Positions 8,960 to 17,338 of a stretch of DNA of 64,000 bases are shown here, one piece after another. The translations under genes were made by a program, and so were the position numbers. The stretch's first letter is position 1. Each line of letters starts with the position of its first letter. Source of the DNA: Streptomyces antimycoticus (GTDB lineage: Bacteria; Actinomycetota; Actinomycetes; Streptomycetales; Streptomycetaceae); contig NZ_BJHV01000001.1 of the NCBI RefSeq assembly GCF_005405925.1, positions 7,626,001-7,690,000 on the forward strand. Direction: 5' to 3'. A model generated the notes under the pieces. The model was given only the letters and a program-made list of their open reading frames with translations. It was not told the DNA's origin and did no database searches.

Positions 8960-10005
8960 ATGAGACTGCGAGGAGTCGGCCGCCGCTACGGCCTGGGTGG
9001 GCCCTGGGTGCTGCGCGGTGTCGATCTCGAGGTGCCGCCGGGTTCGCTGACCCGGGTCGAGGGGCGCAACGGCAGCGGCAAGTCCACGCTGCTGCGGCTG
9101 CTCGCCGGGATCGACGCCCCCAGCACGGGCCGGATCACCGGCCGCCCGCCCACCGCCTACGTCCCCGAGCGGTTCCCGGCCGAGCTGCCGTTCTCCGCCC
9201 TCGGCTACCTCACCCACCTGGGCCGGATCCACGGGCTGTCCCGCGCCGCGGCGGCGCGCGGGGCGGGGGAGTGGCTGGAGCGGTTCGGGGCGGACGGATA
9301 CGCCGGCACCCCGCTCGCCGAGCTGTCCAAGGGCACCAGCCAGAAGATCGCCGTGGCGCAGGCGCTGCTGGCCGCCCCCGGGCTGCTGGTCCTGGACGAG
9401 GCGTGGACCGGCCTCGACCAGGCCGCGCGCGGGGTGCTGGACGCGGCGGTCGCCGAGCGCGTGGCCGACGGTGGCGCGGTCGTCTTCGTCGACCACGACC
9501 CACGCCGCCTCGCCGGGGCCCCGGACCGGGTCCTGCGCGTCACCGAGACCCGGCTGGTGCCGGTGGAGACGGACACCCGCGAGGCGCCGGGACAGCGGGC
9601 GGGCGCGCCCACGCCCCGGCCGTGCCCGGCCCGTCGGCTTCGGCCGGGGAGCGGCCGTCTCCCGCCGGGACGCGACCGGGGCAGTCCACGGCCCCGGCCG
9701 TCGCATGGGTCCGGGTGGAGGTCGAGGGAGCGCCCGGGGCCGAGTTGCCCGCCGGGCTCCCGGGCGGGGCGGTGTGCGAGTACGGCCCCGCCGCGACGGC
9801 GCACGGGAGCGGTAAGGCGGCCGCCGGTCCGGCGGGCCGGGTCGTACGGCTGACGGTCGGCGCCGCCCACTCCGACGCCCTGCTCCGTACCCTCCTGACC
9901 GCTGACCCGCCGTGGCACATCCGCGCGGTGACCACCGTCGGCGACACCCACGAGCCCGCCGAGGGGCCTCAGGAACCCACCGAGGCGCCGAAGGAGAAGG
10001 CATGA
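8960..10005 (+). pseudogene. ABC transporter ATPase, frameshifted in its C-terminal part
   Basis: The ABC core is intact: Walker A GRNGSGKSTLL, Q-loop region AYVPERFPAEL, signature LSKGTSQKIAVAQALL, Walker B LLVLDEAWTGLD, H-loop VFVDHD. After about residue 215 the frame becomes Arg/Pro junk and stops at 9853. The frame one base over continues as AWVRVEVEGAPGAEL and RVVRLTVGAAHSDALLRTLL to a TGA at 10003-10005 that overlaps the next ATG. One missing base between about 9590 and 9640 (G/C runs) restores a 347-348-aa protein. It forms an exporter with the following permease. Confidence 0.85.
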
Positions 10006-10670
10006 CCGCGCTGCTGCGCTATCAGGCGGCCCTGCTGGCCCGTTCGCATCGCTGGCTGCCGCCGCTGCTGCTCTACGGCGCGTTCCTGGGGATCGGGGTG
10101 CAGTCCGGGCAGCCGATCCTCGACTCGCTCGGCTACGCCGCCGCCGCGCTGCTGCCCATCGCCGCCTGGCTGGTGCGGGTGTGCGTCACCCAGGAGCCCG
10201 CCGCAGCGCGTGACTGCGCCGCCGCGGCGGTCGGACCGGCCCGGGTGCATCTCGCCGCCGTGCTGACCGCGCTGGGCGCGGCGCTGCTGCTCGGCACCCC
10301 CGGCACGCTGCTCGTCGCGGCGGTCAGCGATCCGCACAGCGCGGACCACCAGCACGAGGTCCCCGTGCCGGAGGCGACCGTCGCCGGGCTGCTCGCCGCG
10401 GTCGCGTGTGCCCTGCTCGGTACGGCCGTCGGCGCGCTGTGCAACCGGCCGCTGCTACGCCGCCCCGGCTGGGCGATCCCGGTCACCATGCTCGCCGCGC
10501 TGCTGGTCTCCGTGGCCGGTGCCTCGCCCGCGAACGCCGCCGTGTCGGGGCTGGTCGACGGCTCGCTCAGCGGCACCGTGACGATGCCCCTGCTGCCCCT
10601 GGCCCTGACCGCCGCGGCCGCCGCCGGGGCGACCGCACTGGCCTGCGCGCTCAGTTCCCGCCGGTCGTAG
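10002..10670 (+). CDS. ABC transporter membrane subunit
   Basis: A 222-aa integral membrane protein with about six hydrophobic segments: YGAFLGIGV, AALLPIAAWLV, LTALGAALLLG, VAGLLAAVACALLG, VTMLAALLVSVAG and LPLALTAAAAAGATAL. The ATG overlaps the ATPase stop (ATGA), so the two are translationally coupled and should form one transporter. No substrate clue is visible. The His-containing loop DPHSADHQHE between helices might bind metal, but this is a guess. Confidence 0.8.
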   Translation: MTALLRYQAALLARSHRWLPPLLLYGAFLGIGVQSGQPILDSLGYAAAALLPIAAWLVRVCVTQEPAAARDCAAAAVGPARVHLAAVLTALGAALLLGTPGTLLVAAVSDPHSADHQHEVPVPEATVAGLLAAVACALLGTAVGALCNRPLLRRPGWAIPVTMLAALLVSVAGASPANAAVSGLVDGSLSGTVTMPLLPLALTAAAAAGATALACALSSRRS

Positions 10671-10678
10671 GGTTCGGG

Positions 10679-10750
10679 TCATGGACGATCGAGGAGTCGT
10701 GGACAACCGGCAAGTCGTGGACGACCGACCGGTCCATGACGACCGTAAGG
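10679..10750. repeat. 18-bp tandem array, four units
   Basis: Units at 10679, 10697, 10715 and 10733, consensus TCGTGGACGACCGACAAG. It starts 8 bp after the permease stop and forms the N-terminal coding part of the small cysteine protein as now read. Confidence 0.85.
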
Positions 10751-10887
10751 ACCTCACCGAGGGCCCGCCGTACGCGGACTGCGTGCTGTGCGGCGAGCCC
10801 ACCGAGCACCCCGCCACGCGCCCCGGAGCGACGCTGTGCCCCGTCTGCGAGTGGCAGGAGGCCCAGCGCACCGCCTGCTCCGGCTAG
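10681..10887 (+). CDS. small CxxC-CxxC protein, conserved in Streptomyces
   Basis: A 68-aa protein. The conserved part is the last 42 residues: PPYADCVLCGEPTEHPA, then ATLCPVCEWQEAQRTACSG. Its two CxxC pairs look like a zinc-binding treble clef or ribbon. The first 23 residues (DDR/VVD repeats) are encoded by a four-unit tandem array, so the true start may be later or may have been extended by the array. Function unknown. Confidence 0.7.
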   Translation: MDDRGVVDNRQVVDDRPVHDDRKDLTEGPPYADCVLCGEPTEHPATRPGATLCPVCEWQEAQRTACSG

Positions 10888-10910
10888 GAGGTTCCGGCGG
10901 ATCTTGCCGT

Positions 10911-11053
10911 CGGCGGCCGGCTGCTCCCTGCCCCGCCCCTTCCCCAACCGGGGCTCTGTCCCGGACCCCGGGGCCCAGGGGCGGAGCCCCTGGTATCGGG
11001 AAGGGGCGGGGAGGGGAAAGCATCGATATGCGGCTCCGCCGGACACCCCCGTA
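10911..11053. repeat. dispersed intergenic repeat, copy 1
   Basis: GC-rich palindromic element between the small Cys protein and the PhoX gene. It has CTCCCTGCCCCGCCCCTTCC at its left, internal GGGGCTCTG, then CCAGGGGCGGAGCCCCTGG (a perfect inverted repeat around GCGG), GGGGCGGGGAGGGG and the conserved right end AAGCATCGATATGCGGCTCC. The same order of blocks recurs at 34988-35205. Confidence 0.85.
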
Positions 11054-11108
11054 GGCCCTGCCCGACGAAGCCGCCGGACAGGGCCCAGCCCAGTGCCGCG
11101 GCGCGGCG

Positions 11109-12502
11109 CTAGTGGCGCCAGGGCCCGGTCACGGCGAACGTCGTGCCCGGGGTGTAGCAGTTCACATACATCGTGCGGCGGTCCGGCGCGAAGGTGACGC
11201 CCGCGAACTCACCCCACTCGGGCTCCTCCGGTGTGCCGATGTTCTGTGCGCCCCGGGCCATCGGATAGACCTCGCCGCGCCGGGTCAGCCCGAAGACGTG
11301 CTGGGCGCCGTTGCCGTCCTCGCAGACCATCAGGCCGCCGCTGGGGCGAGCGTGATGTTGTCGGGGGACTCACCGGGCAGCTGGACATCCGTCTCGGGGC
11401 CGAAGACGATCACCAGCGTGAGGCGCCGCCGGTCGGGGTCGTAGCGCCAGATCTGGCCGAAGTGATCGGCCGCCGAGCCGTCCGCGCTCTTGGCGAAACT
11501 GGAGACGAAGTAGACCGACGAGCCGCCCCAGTAGCACCCCTCCAGCTTCTGGGCGTGGGTGATGCCGCCGGGGCCGAAGTCCTGGAAGCGGATGGGGGTT
11601 TGGCGGGCGAGCGGGTCGGGGACGTCCACCCACTCGACGTGGTCGAAGGTCGTGCCGGGCCCCTGGATGGTGGACAGATCGGGTACCCCCGGCACCCGCA
11701 GCGCCTGCAGCTCCCCGCCCGCCCGTAGCGAGCCGATGCCGCCGAGCGGCTTCTTCGGCCGGAAGCGGTAGAAGAGCCCGAAGGGCTTCTCGAAGGCGTC
11801 CTCGGTCTCGTAGACGACGCCGTTGCGCGGATCGACGGCGATGGCCTCGTGCTGGAAGCGGCCCATGGCGGTGAGCGGTACGGCGCCGGTGCGGCGCGGA
11901 TCGTAGGGGTCGACCTCGAAGATGAAGCCGTGGTCCTTGGTGTAGCCGTTGGTACCGGCCAGGTCCTCGGTTTCCTCGCAGGTCAGCCAGGTGTGCCAGG
12001 GCGTGGGGCCGCCCGCGCAGTTGACCGCGGTGCCCGCGATGGCCACCCGCTCGGACAGCACGCGGTTGCCGGAGTCGAGCTCGAGGGCGGTGCAGCCACC
12101 CAGGCCCATGGGGTCGTAGGTGAGGCCGTTCACCGCGGGGACGCGGATCGCGGCGTCGTTACGGTTCTCATGGTTGCGGACGAGATGCGTACGGCCGTGG
12201 CGGCCGCCGCTGCGGCCCGGGAAGGCGGCCATGCCGTCGCAGTGGCTGGGGACCTTGCCCTCGCCGGAGCGGAGCTCGTCGCCCTCGCGCGAGAGCACCC
12301 GGTAGCGGAATCCCTCGGGCAGGTCGAGCAGTCCGTCGGGGTCGGGGACCAGGGGGCCGTAACCACCCCGGCCGAGTGGTGGGGCATCCGGTTCGGCGGC
12401 CGCGGCCGTTCCGGCGAAGAGCTCGGAGACGCTGCCGGTGAAGGCGATGGCGGCCCCCAGCGCACCGGTGCGGCCGAGAAGCTGACGTCGTGTCGCTGAC
12501 AT
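11109..12502 (-). pseudogene. PhoX-like (DUF839) secreted phosphatase, frameshifted
   Basis: Tat-exported protein of the DUF839/PhoX phosphatase family. MSATRRQLLGRTG is a twin-arginine signal, followed by FAGTAAAAE. The body carries LVRNHENR, TYDPMGLGGCTALELD, TCEETE, FQHEAIAVDPRNGVVYETED and LEGCYWGGSSVYFVSS. The frame from 12502 stops at 11330 after PDNITLAP. The correct continuation SGGLMVCEDGNGAQHVFGLT lies one base over and ends at 11109 (AVTGPWRH). Adding one C to the minus-strand C-run at 11343-11346 rejoins them. ATG 12502 has an AGGGAG ribosome site. A single GTTCACC-type half-site sits at about 12564-12574, too weak to call a PHO box. Confidence 0.88.
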
Positions 12503-12573
12503 GCGGTAACTCCCTGCTGGCGGACAGAGAAGATGACCGCACGTGTGTATCACGGGTGCGGGGGCACGGTGAA

Positions 12574-12705
12574 CCATCCGATCAGCAATGCGCGGGTCGA
12601 TCAGCGATGCGCCGCAGCCATCCGATCAGCAATGCGCGGGTCGATCAGCGATGCGCCGCAACCGACCGTTCAGCGGTACGCGGGTCGGTCAGCGATGCGT
12701 CGCGG
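12574..12705. repeat. 44-bp tandem array, three units
   Basis: Units at 12574, 12618 and 12662. The first two are nearly identical and the third is diverged. Each unit is two half-units based on GATCAGCAATGCGCGGGTC and GATCAGCGATGCGCCGCAG. It fills the space between the zapE stop and the PhoX promoter region. Confidence 0.9.
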
Positions 12706-12737
12706 GTCGATGGGCGACGCGCCGCCCCCATCCGCGC

Positions 12738-13856
12738 TCAACGTCCCGACGACGCGACGTCGGCCAGCCCCTTCGCGTCCCGGGCCAGGGCCGTGAGCCG
12801 GGATATCGCCCGGAAGTACTTCTTCCGGTAGCCCCCGTTCAGCATCTCCTCGCTGAAGAGCTGGTCGAACGGCACTCCGGAGGCCAGCACCGGCACCTCG
12901 CGGTCGTAGAGCCGGTCGGCCAGCACCACCAGCCGCAGCGCGGTCGACTGGTCGGGTATCGGGCCGACCCCGGTCAGGCAGACGGCCTGGATGCCGTCGC
13001 ACATCGCGCCGTAGCGGCTCGGGTGCACCCGGGACAGATGGTCCAGCAGGGCGGGGAAGTCGTCCAGGGAGGCGCCGGGTATGTGGCGCGCCGCCCGGGT
13101 GACCGTCTCGTCGGAGTGCGGGGCCGGGGCCGCGGGCAGACCGCGGTGGCGGTAGTCCTCGCCGTCGATGCGCAGCGTGCGGAAGTGGGCGGACAGCCCC
13201 TGGATCTCGCGCAGGAAGTCGGCCGCGGCGAACCGGCCCTCGCCCAGCTTGCCGGGCAGCGTGTTGGACGTCGCGGCGAGCGCCACGCCCGCCTCGACCA
13301 GCTTGCCCAGCAGCGTGGAGACAAGGACGGTGTCGCCCGGGTCGTCCAGCTCGAATTCGTCGATGCACAGCAGCCGGTGGCCGCTCAGGGTCTGCACGGT
13401 CTGCTGGAAGCCGAGCGCGCCGACCAGGTTGGTCAGCTCCACGAAGGTGCCGAACGCCTTCAGCTCGGGGGCGGCCGGGGTGGCGTGCCACAGGGAGGCC
13501 AGCAGGTGGGTCTTGCCGACGCCGTAGCCGCCATCGAGATACATCCCGCGCGGGCCGCCGCTCGCGGCGGGCTTGGCCTCTCGGCGGAACCAGTGCCTGC
13601 GGCGGCCGCGCTTCGCGGCCGCCCCGCCGTCGAGCCGTCCGGCGAAGCCTCGCAGCGCGTCGACCGCCTCGGCCTGGCTGGGCTGGCCGGGGTCGGTGAT
13701 GTAGTTGTCGAAGCTCACGGTGGCGAAGCGGGGAGGCGGCACCATCTCGGCGACCAGGCGTTCCGCGGGAACCTGCGGCGCACGGGCGGTGAGAGCGACG
13801 GGGGCTTCGGCGGCTATGCGGCCTGCCGAGCCGGATGCGGTGGTTGGTGCAGACAC
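12738..13856 (-). CDS. zapE: ZapE/AFG1-type AAA ATPase
   Basis: A 372-aa AFG1-like P-loop ATPase; in Gram-negatives ZapE acts at the division ring. Walker A is GGYGVGKTHLLASLWH, Walker B is LLCIDEFELDDPGD, sensor 1 is ALAATSNTLPGKLGEG. The family block RFDNYI-like FATVSFDNYITDPGQ opens the conserved part and ALRLVVLADRLYD lies near the end. The GTG at 13856 fits the 67-bp divergent spacer to the reductase. An insertion of basic residues (KRGRRRHWFRREAK) precedes Walker A. Its role in actinobacteria is not established. Confidence 0.9.
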   Translation of the reverse strand: MSAPTTASGSAGRIAAEAPVALTARAPQVPAERLVAEMVPPPRFATVSFDNYITDPGQPSQAEAVDALRGFAGRLDGGAAAKRGRRRHWFRREAKPAASGGPRGMYLDGGYGVGKTHLLASLWHATPAAPELKAFGTFVELTNLVGALGFQQTVQTLSGHRLLCIDEFELDDPGDTVLVSTLLGKLVEAGVALAATSNTLPGKLGEGRFAAADFLREIQGLSAHFRTLRIDGEDYRHRGLPAAPAPHSDETVTRAARHIPGASLDDFPALLDHLSRVHPSRYGAMCDGIQAVCLTGVGPIPDQSTALRLVVLADRLYDREVPVLASGVPFDQLFSEEMLNGGYRKKYFRAISRLTALARDAKGLADVASSGR

Positions 13857-13923
13857 GGATATCCAGGGTAGTCGCTCTTCACCCGAGCACTGTCCGAGAG
13901 GGAGGCATGTCACACTGCGGCCT

Positions 13924-14778
13924 ATGCGACGCCTGTTCCCCGTGCCTGTCCGAACGTCTGCCGACAGCTCCGCCGAAACGTCAGCCGGAGAGCGTGAAAC
14001 CGGAGCGCGTGCACTCGAGGACCGAGCAGCCGAAGACCGTGAATGGGGCCTCGACGAACTGGCCGACGCCTACGCGTATCCGGAGCCGCCGCACGGCCCC
14101 TCGGGCGCCTTCCTGCGGGCCAACATGGTGTCCTCGCTGGACGGGGCGGCGCATCACGACGGCCGGTCCAAGCCGCTGTCCTCCGACGCCGATATGCGGA
14201 TCTTCGGGGTGCTGCGCGGGCTCGCCGACGCCGTGGTGGTGGGCGCGGAGACCGTACGCCTCGAGGGCTACCGCCCGGCGCGCGCCCGTGAGGCGTTCGC
14301 CGAGCGGCGGGCGGCGCTCGGCCAGGCGCCCGCGCCCGCGATCGCCGTGGTGAGTGCGAGCCTGGACCTGGACTTCTCGACGCCGCTGTTCACCGAGCCG
14401 CTGGTCCCGACGATCGTGATCACGGGCGCGGCGGCCGCGGCTGAGCGGATCGAGCGGGCCCGTGCGGCGGGGGCCGAGGTGGTCTTCGCCGGGGCGGGGC
14501 CGTCCGGGCGGGTCGACGCGGCGACGGTCGTGACCGCGCTCGCGGAGTTCGGCCACACCCGGCTGCTCACCGAGGGCGGCCCCACGCTGCTGGCGCAGTT
14601 CGCGGCGGCCGGGGTGCTGGACGAGCTGTGTCTGGCGGTGGCCCCCCTGGTCACGGCGGGCGACGCGAAGCGGATCATGGACGGAGCCGAACTGGGGGAA
14701 CCGGAACAGTTCACTCTCGATTCCGTCCTGGAGGAAGCCGGGTTTCTTTTCACCCGCTACCGTCGGATTTACCAATAA
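13924..14778 (+). CDS. pyrimidine reductase family protein (RibD C-terminal/DHFR-like)
   Basis: A 284-aa protein with the RibD C-terminal reductase fold, which uses NADPH to reduce ribosylamino-pyrimidines or related substrates. FLRANMVSSLDGAAHHDGRSKPLSSDAD, VVVGAETVRLEGYRPAR and TRLLTEGGPTLLAQFAAAGVLDELCLAVAPL are the expected motifs. It lacks the deaminase half of RibD. It is divergent from zapE and followed by a 164-aa stress-type protein and murC. The substrate is unknown. Confidence 0.85.
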   Translation: MRRLFPVPVRTSADSSAETSAGERETGARALEDRAAEDREWGLDELADAYAYPEPPHGPSGAFLRANMVSSLDGAAHHDGRSKPLSSDADMRIFGVLRGLADAVVVGAETVRLEGYRPARAREAFAERRAALGQAPAPAIAVVSASLDLDFSTPLFTEPLVPTIVITGAAAAAERIERARAAGAEVVFAGAGPSGRVDAATVVTALAEFGHTRLLTEGGPTLLAQFAAAGVLDELCLAVAPLVTAGDAKRIMDGAELGEPEQFTLDSVLEEAGFLFTRYRRIYQ

Positions 14779-14835
14779 CTTATAAAAAAGTCCGTAAACC
14801 CGCGAAAAGGATCGCGAAGGAGAAGGGCATCCGCC

Positions 14836-15330
14836 GTGTTCACGAGCGTATTGATGATTGAGAAGCCCCTGACCCCCGCCGACGTGGAATTCGTCACCAC
14901 CTTGCACGGCGACGACCCGGTCTCCTTCGTCGTCCTGATGCAGCCCCGGGGCAGCAAGGACCGGCTGCTGCGCGCGATCGACGACATCGCCCTCGGCGAG
15001 CTGGAGCAGGCCACCCAGGAGGGGGACGAGCCGGAGGGCAGGGAGGCGCTGGAGCCCGCCGAGCAGGCGCTGACCCACTCGGTGGCGGCGCTCCAGGCGG
15101 CCGGGAGCCAGGCCCGGGGCCATGTCGTCCAGCGCCGTCCGCTGGAGGTGCTGCGCGGCGTCGTGGAGGAGACCCGGGCCGATGAGGTGATCGTGCTCAC
15201 CGCCCCGCACTTCGTGGAGGAGTTCTTCCACCGGGACTGGGCCTCGCGGGCGCGCCACAAGGTGGGGGTCCCGGTGCTGAAGCTCTTCTCGCACGCGGTG
15301 GACGAGGACCAGACCACGGCCGGCGGCTGA
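14836..15330 (+). CDS. conserved actinobacterial 164-aa protein, often labelled indole-3-glycerol phosphate synthase
   Basis: Starts at GTG 14836 with GAAGGAGAAGGG as ribosome site. The sequence VEFVTTLHGDDPVSFVVLMQPRG, RGHVVQRRPLEVLRGVVEETRADEVIVLTAPHFVEEFFHRDW and RARHKVGVPVLKLFSH suggests an alpha/beta universal-stress-like fold. The common database label does not fit: at 164 aa it cannot be a TIM barrel and none of the TrpC motifs are present. It sits just before murC. Function unknown. Confidence 0.8.
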   Translation: MFTSVLMIEKPLTPADVEFVTTLHGDDPVSFVVLMQPRGSKDRLLRAIDDIALGELEQATQEGDEPEGREALEPAEQALTHSVAALQAAGSQARGHVVQRRPLEVLRGVVEETRADEVIVLTAPHFVEEFFHRDWASRARHKVGVPVLKLFSHAVDEDQTTAGG

Positions 15331-15428
15331 GCCGCGGCGCGGGTCCCCGCGGCCATCGGCGGGGCGGGCCGCCGGGGGTGCGAGAATCGGGCCGACAGCA
15401 CTCACCGAGAACCAGGGGAGACCCGTAC

Positions 15429-16850
15429 ATGGCACCGGCCGGCACCGCCTCCGACGCGCTGGATCGACCGCACTTCATCGGCATCGGCGGCGCCGGGATG
15501 TCGGGCGTGGCGAAGGTCCTCGCCATGCGCGGCGCACGGGTCTCGGGCAGCGACACCAAGGACTCGCCGATCGTCGGCGCGCTGCGCGAGCTCGGCGCGA
15601 CGGTGCACATCGGCCACGCCGCCGGGAACATCGCCGCCGACGCCACCAGCGTCGTCGTCTCCAGCGCCATCCGCGCCGACAACCTCGAACTGGTCACGGC
15701 GCGGGAGCGCGGCATCCCGGTGGTGCACCGCTCCGACGCGCTCGCCGCGCTGATGGACGGCGCCCGGCCGATCGCGGTCGCGGGCACCCACGGCAAGACG
15801 ACCACGACCTCGATGCTGGCCGTCTCCCTGCGCACCCTGGGCCTGGACCCGTCGTACGTCATCGGCGGCGATCTGGACGCCCCCGGCTCCAGCGCCCGCC
15901 ACGGCGACGGCGAGATCTTCGTCGCCGAGGCCGACGAGAGCGACCGCAGCTTCCACAAGTACGCGCCCGAGGTGGCGATCATCCTCAATGTGGAGCTCGA
16001 CCACCACGCCAACTACGCCTCGATGGACGAGATCTACGCATCGTTCGAGACCTTCGTCGGCCGGATCCGGCCCGGCGGCGCGCTGGTGATCTCCGCCGAC
16101 CAGTCCGGCGCCCGTGAGCTGACCGCCCGGGTCAGCGGGGGCGAGGGGCCGCGCGTGCTCACCTACGGCGAGGACGAGGGCGCCGACGTACGGGTCCTGG
16201 CCATCGAGCCGCACGGGCTGACCAGCGAGGTCACCGTCCGGCTCGCGGAGTCCCTGGGCGGTGCGGAGATCACCTTCACCGTCTCCGTCCCCGGCCGCCA
16301 CTACGCGCTCAACGCCGTCGCCGCCCTGACCGCGGGCGCCGCCCTCGGTGTCCCGGCCCACGAGCTGGCCCCTGCCCTCGCCTCGTACACGGGCGTCAAG
16401 CGGCGACTGCAGCTCAAGGGCACCGAGGCCGGGGTGCAGCTGATCGACTCCTACGCCCACCACCCCACCGAGATCGCCGCGGACCTCGAGGCGATCCGCG
16501 GCGGCGCCGGGGAGGGCCGGGTGCTGGTGGTCTTCCAGCCGCATCTGTTCAGCCGCACCCAGGAGCTGGGCACCGAGATGGGCGAGGCGCTCGCGCTCGC
16601 CGACGCCTCCGTGGTCCTGGACATCTATCCCGCCCGCGAGGACCCGGTCCCCGGCATCACCAGCGCCCTGGTCATCGACGCCGCGGCCCGCCACGGGGCG
16701 GATGTGACCGCCGAACACGACCGGAACGCGGTGCCCGAGCTGATCGCCGGAATGGCCAAGCCCGGTGACCTTGTTCTCACCATGGGCGCGGGCGATGTGA
16801 CCGATCTCGGTCCGGAGATTCTCGCCCGTCTGCAGAGCCCGGAGAACTGA
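15429..16850 (+). CDS. murC: UDP-N-acetylmuramate--L-alanine ligase
   Basis: Cytosolic Mur ligase adding L-Ala to UDP-MurNAc in peptidoglycan precursor synthesis. Length 473 aa. The N-terminal UDP-binding loop is FIGIGGAGMSGVAKVL, the ATP P-loop is VAGTHGKTTTTSMLA, followed by VAEADESDRSFHKY, ILNVELDHHANY, GRHYALNAVAALT and DSYAHHPTEIAADLEAIR. All family motifs are intact. ATG 15429 has AGGGGAG nine bases upstream. In many bacteria murC is in the dcw cluster; here it stands alone and is followed 14 bp later by msrB, so they are likely co-transcribed. Confidence 0.97.
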   Translation: MAPAGTASDALDRPHFIGIGGAGMSGVAKVLAMRGARVSGSDTKDSPIVGALRELGATVHIGHAAGNIAADATSVVVSSAIRADNLELVTARERGIPVVHRSDALAALMDGARPIAVAGTHGKTTTTSMLAVSLRTLGLDPSYVIGGDLDAPGSSARHGDGEIFVAEADESDRSFHKYAPEVAIILNVELDHHANYASMDEIYASFETFVGRIRPGGALVISADQSGARELTARVSGGEGPRVLTYGEDEGADVRVLAIEPHGLTSEVTVRLAESLGGAEITFTVSVPGRHYALNAVAALTAGAALGVPAHELAPALASYTGVKRRLQLKGTEAGVQLIDSYAHHPTEIAADLEAIRGGAGEGRVLVVFQPHLFSRTQELGTEMGEALALADASVVLDIYPAREDPVPGITSALVIDAAARHGADVTAEHDRNAVPELIAGMAKPGDLVLTMGAGDVTDLGPEILARLQSPEN

Positions 16851-16864
16851 GGAGGTCCGTCCCC

Positions 16865-17272
16865 ATGGCGTACGACATCGACAAGCCGGAGGAGCAGTGG
16901 CGCGCCGAGCTGACCCCGCAGGAGTACCACGTCCTGCGGGAAGCCGGCACCGAGCGTGCCTTCACCGGTGAGTACACCGATACCAAGACGGTCGGCGTCT
17001 ACTCCTGCCGGGCGTGCGGAGCGGAGCTCTTCCGCTCGGAGACGAAGTTCGAGAGCCACTGCGGCTGGCCGTCGTTCTACGACCCGGCGGACAGCTCGGC
17101 CGTCGAACTGCTGGAGGACCGCTCGCACGGCATGGCCCGCACCGAGGTGCGGTGCACCCGCTGCGGCTCCCACCTCGGCCATGTCTTCTCCGGCGAGGGC
17201 TACCCCACCCCGACCGACCAGCGCTACTGCATCAACTCCATCTCGCTGCGGCTGACCCCCGAGGAGGGCTGA
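16865..17272 (+). CDS. msrB: peptide-methionine (R)-S-oxide reductase
   Basis: A 135-aa MsrB repairing oxidised methionine. It has two zinc-binding CxxC pairs (SCRACGAELF and RCTRCGSHLGHVF), the substrate motif HCGWPSFY, and the catalytic cysteine in RYCINSISLRL. It begins 14 bp after murC with GAGGAGG as ribosome site. The stop codon lies inside a tandem array shared with convergent treZ. Confidence 0.96.
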   Translation: MAYDIDKPEEQWRAELTPQEYHVLREAGTERAFTGEYTDTKTVGVYSCRACGAELFRSETKFESHCGWPSFYDPADSSAVELLEDRSHGMARTEVRCTRCGSHLGHVFSGEGYPTPTDQRYCINSISLRLTPEEG

Positions 17273-17338
17273 GCCTCAGGGCTCCGAGGAGGGCTGAGCC
17301 TCAGCGCCTCCGAAGAGGGCTGAGCCTCAGGGCCTCGG
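17263..17338. repeat. 25-26-bp tandem array at convergent msrB/treZ ends
   Basis: Three units of CCGAGGAGGGCTGAGCCTCA plus GGGCT or CGCCT. Each contains the small palindrome CTGAGCCTCAG. The msrB stop is in the first unit and the treZ stop in the third, so both convergent genes end in copies of the same sequence. Confidence 0.9.

Noticed and set aside
12564..12574. PHO box upstream of the PhoX gene
   Set aside because: Only one GTTCACC-type unit is present; the adjacent 11 bp do not match, and a PHO box needs direct repeats.
12574..12705. CRISPR-like array
   Set aside because: Units are contiguous tandem repeats without unique spacers, and no cas genes are near.
14836..15330. Indole-3-glycerol phosphate synthase (trpC)
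   Set aside because: The common database label does not fit: too short for a TIM barrel, no TrpC active-site motifs, no trp genes nearby.
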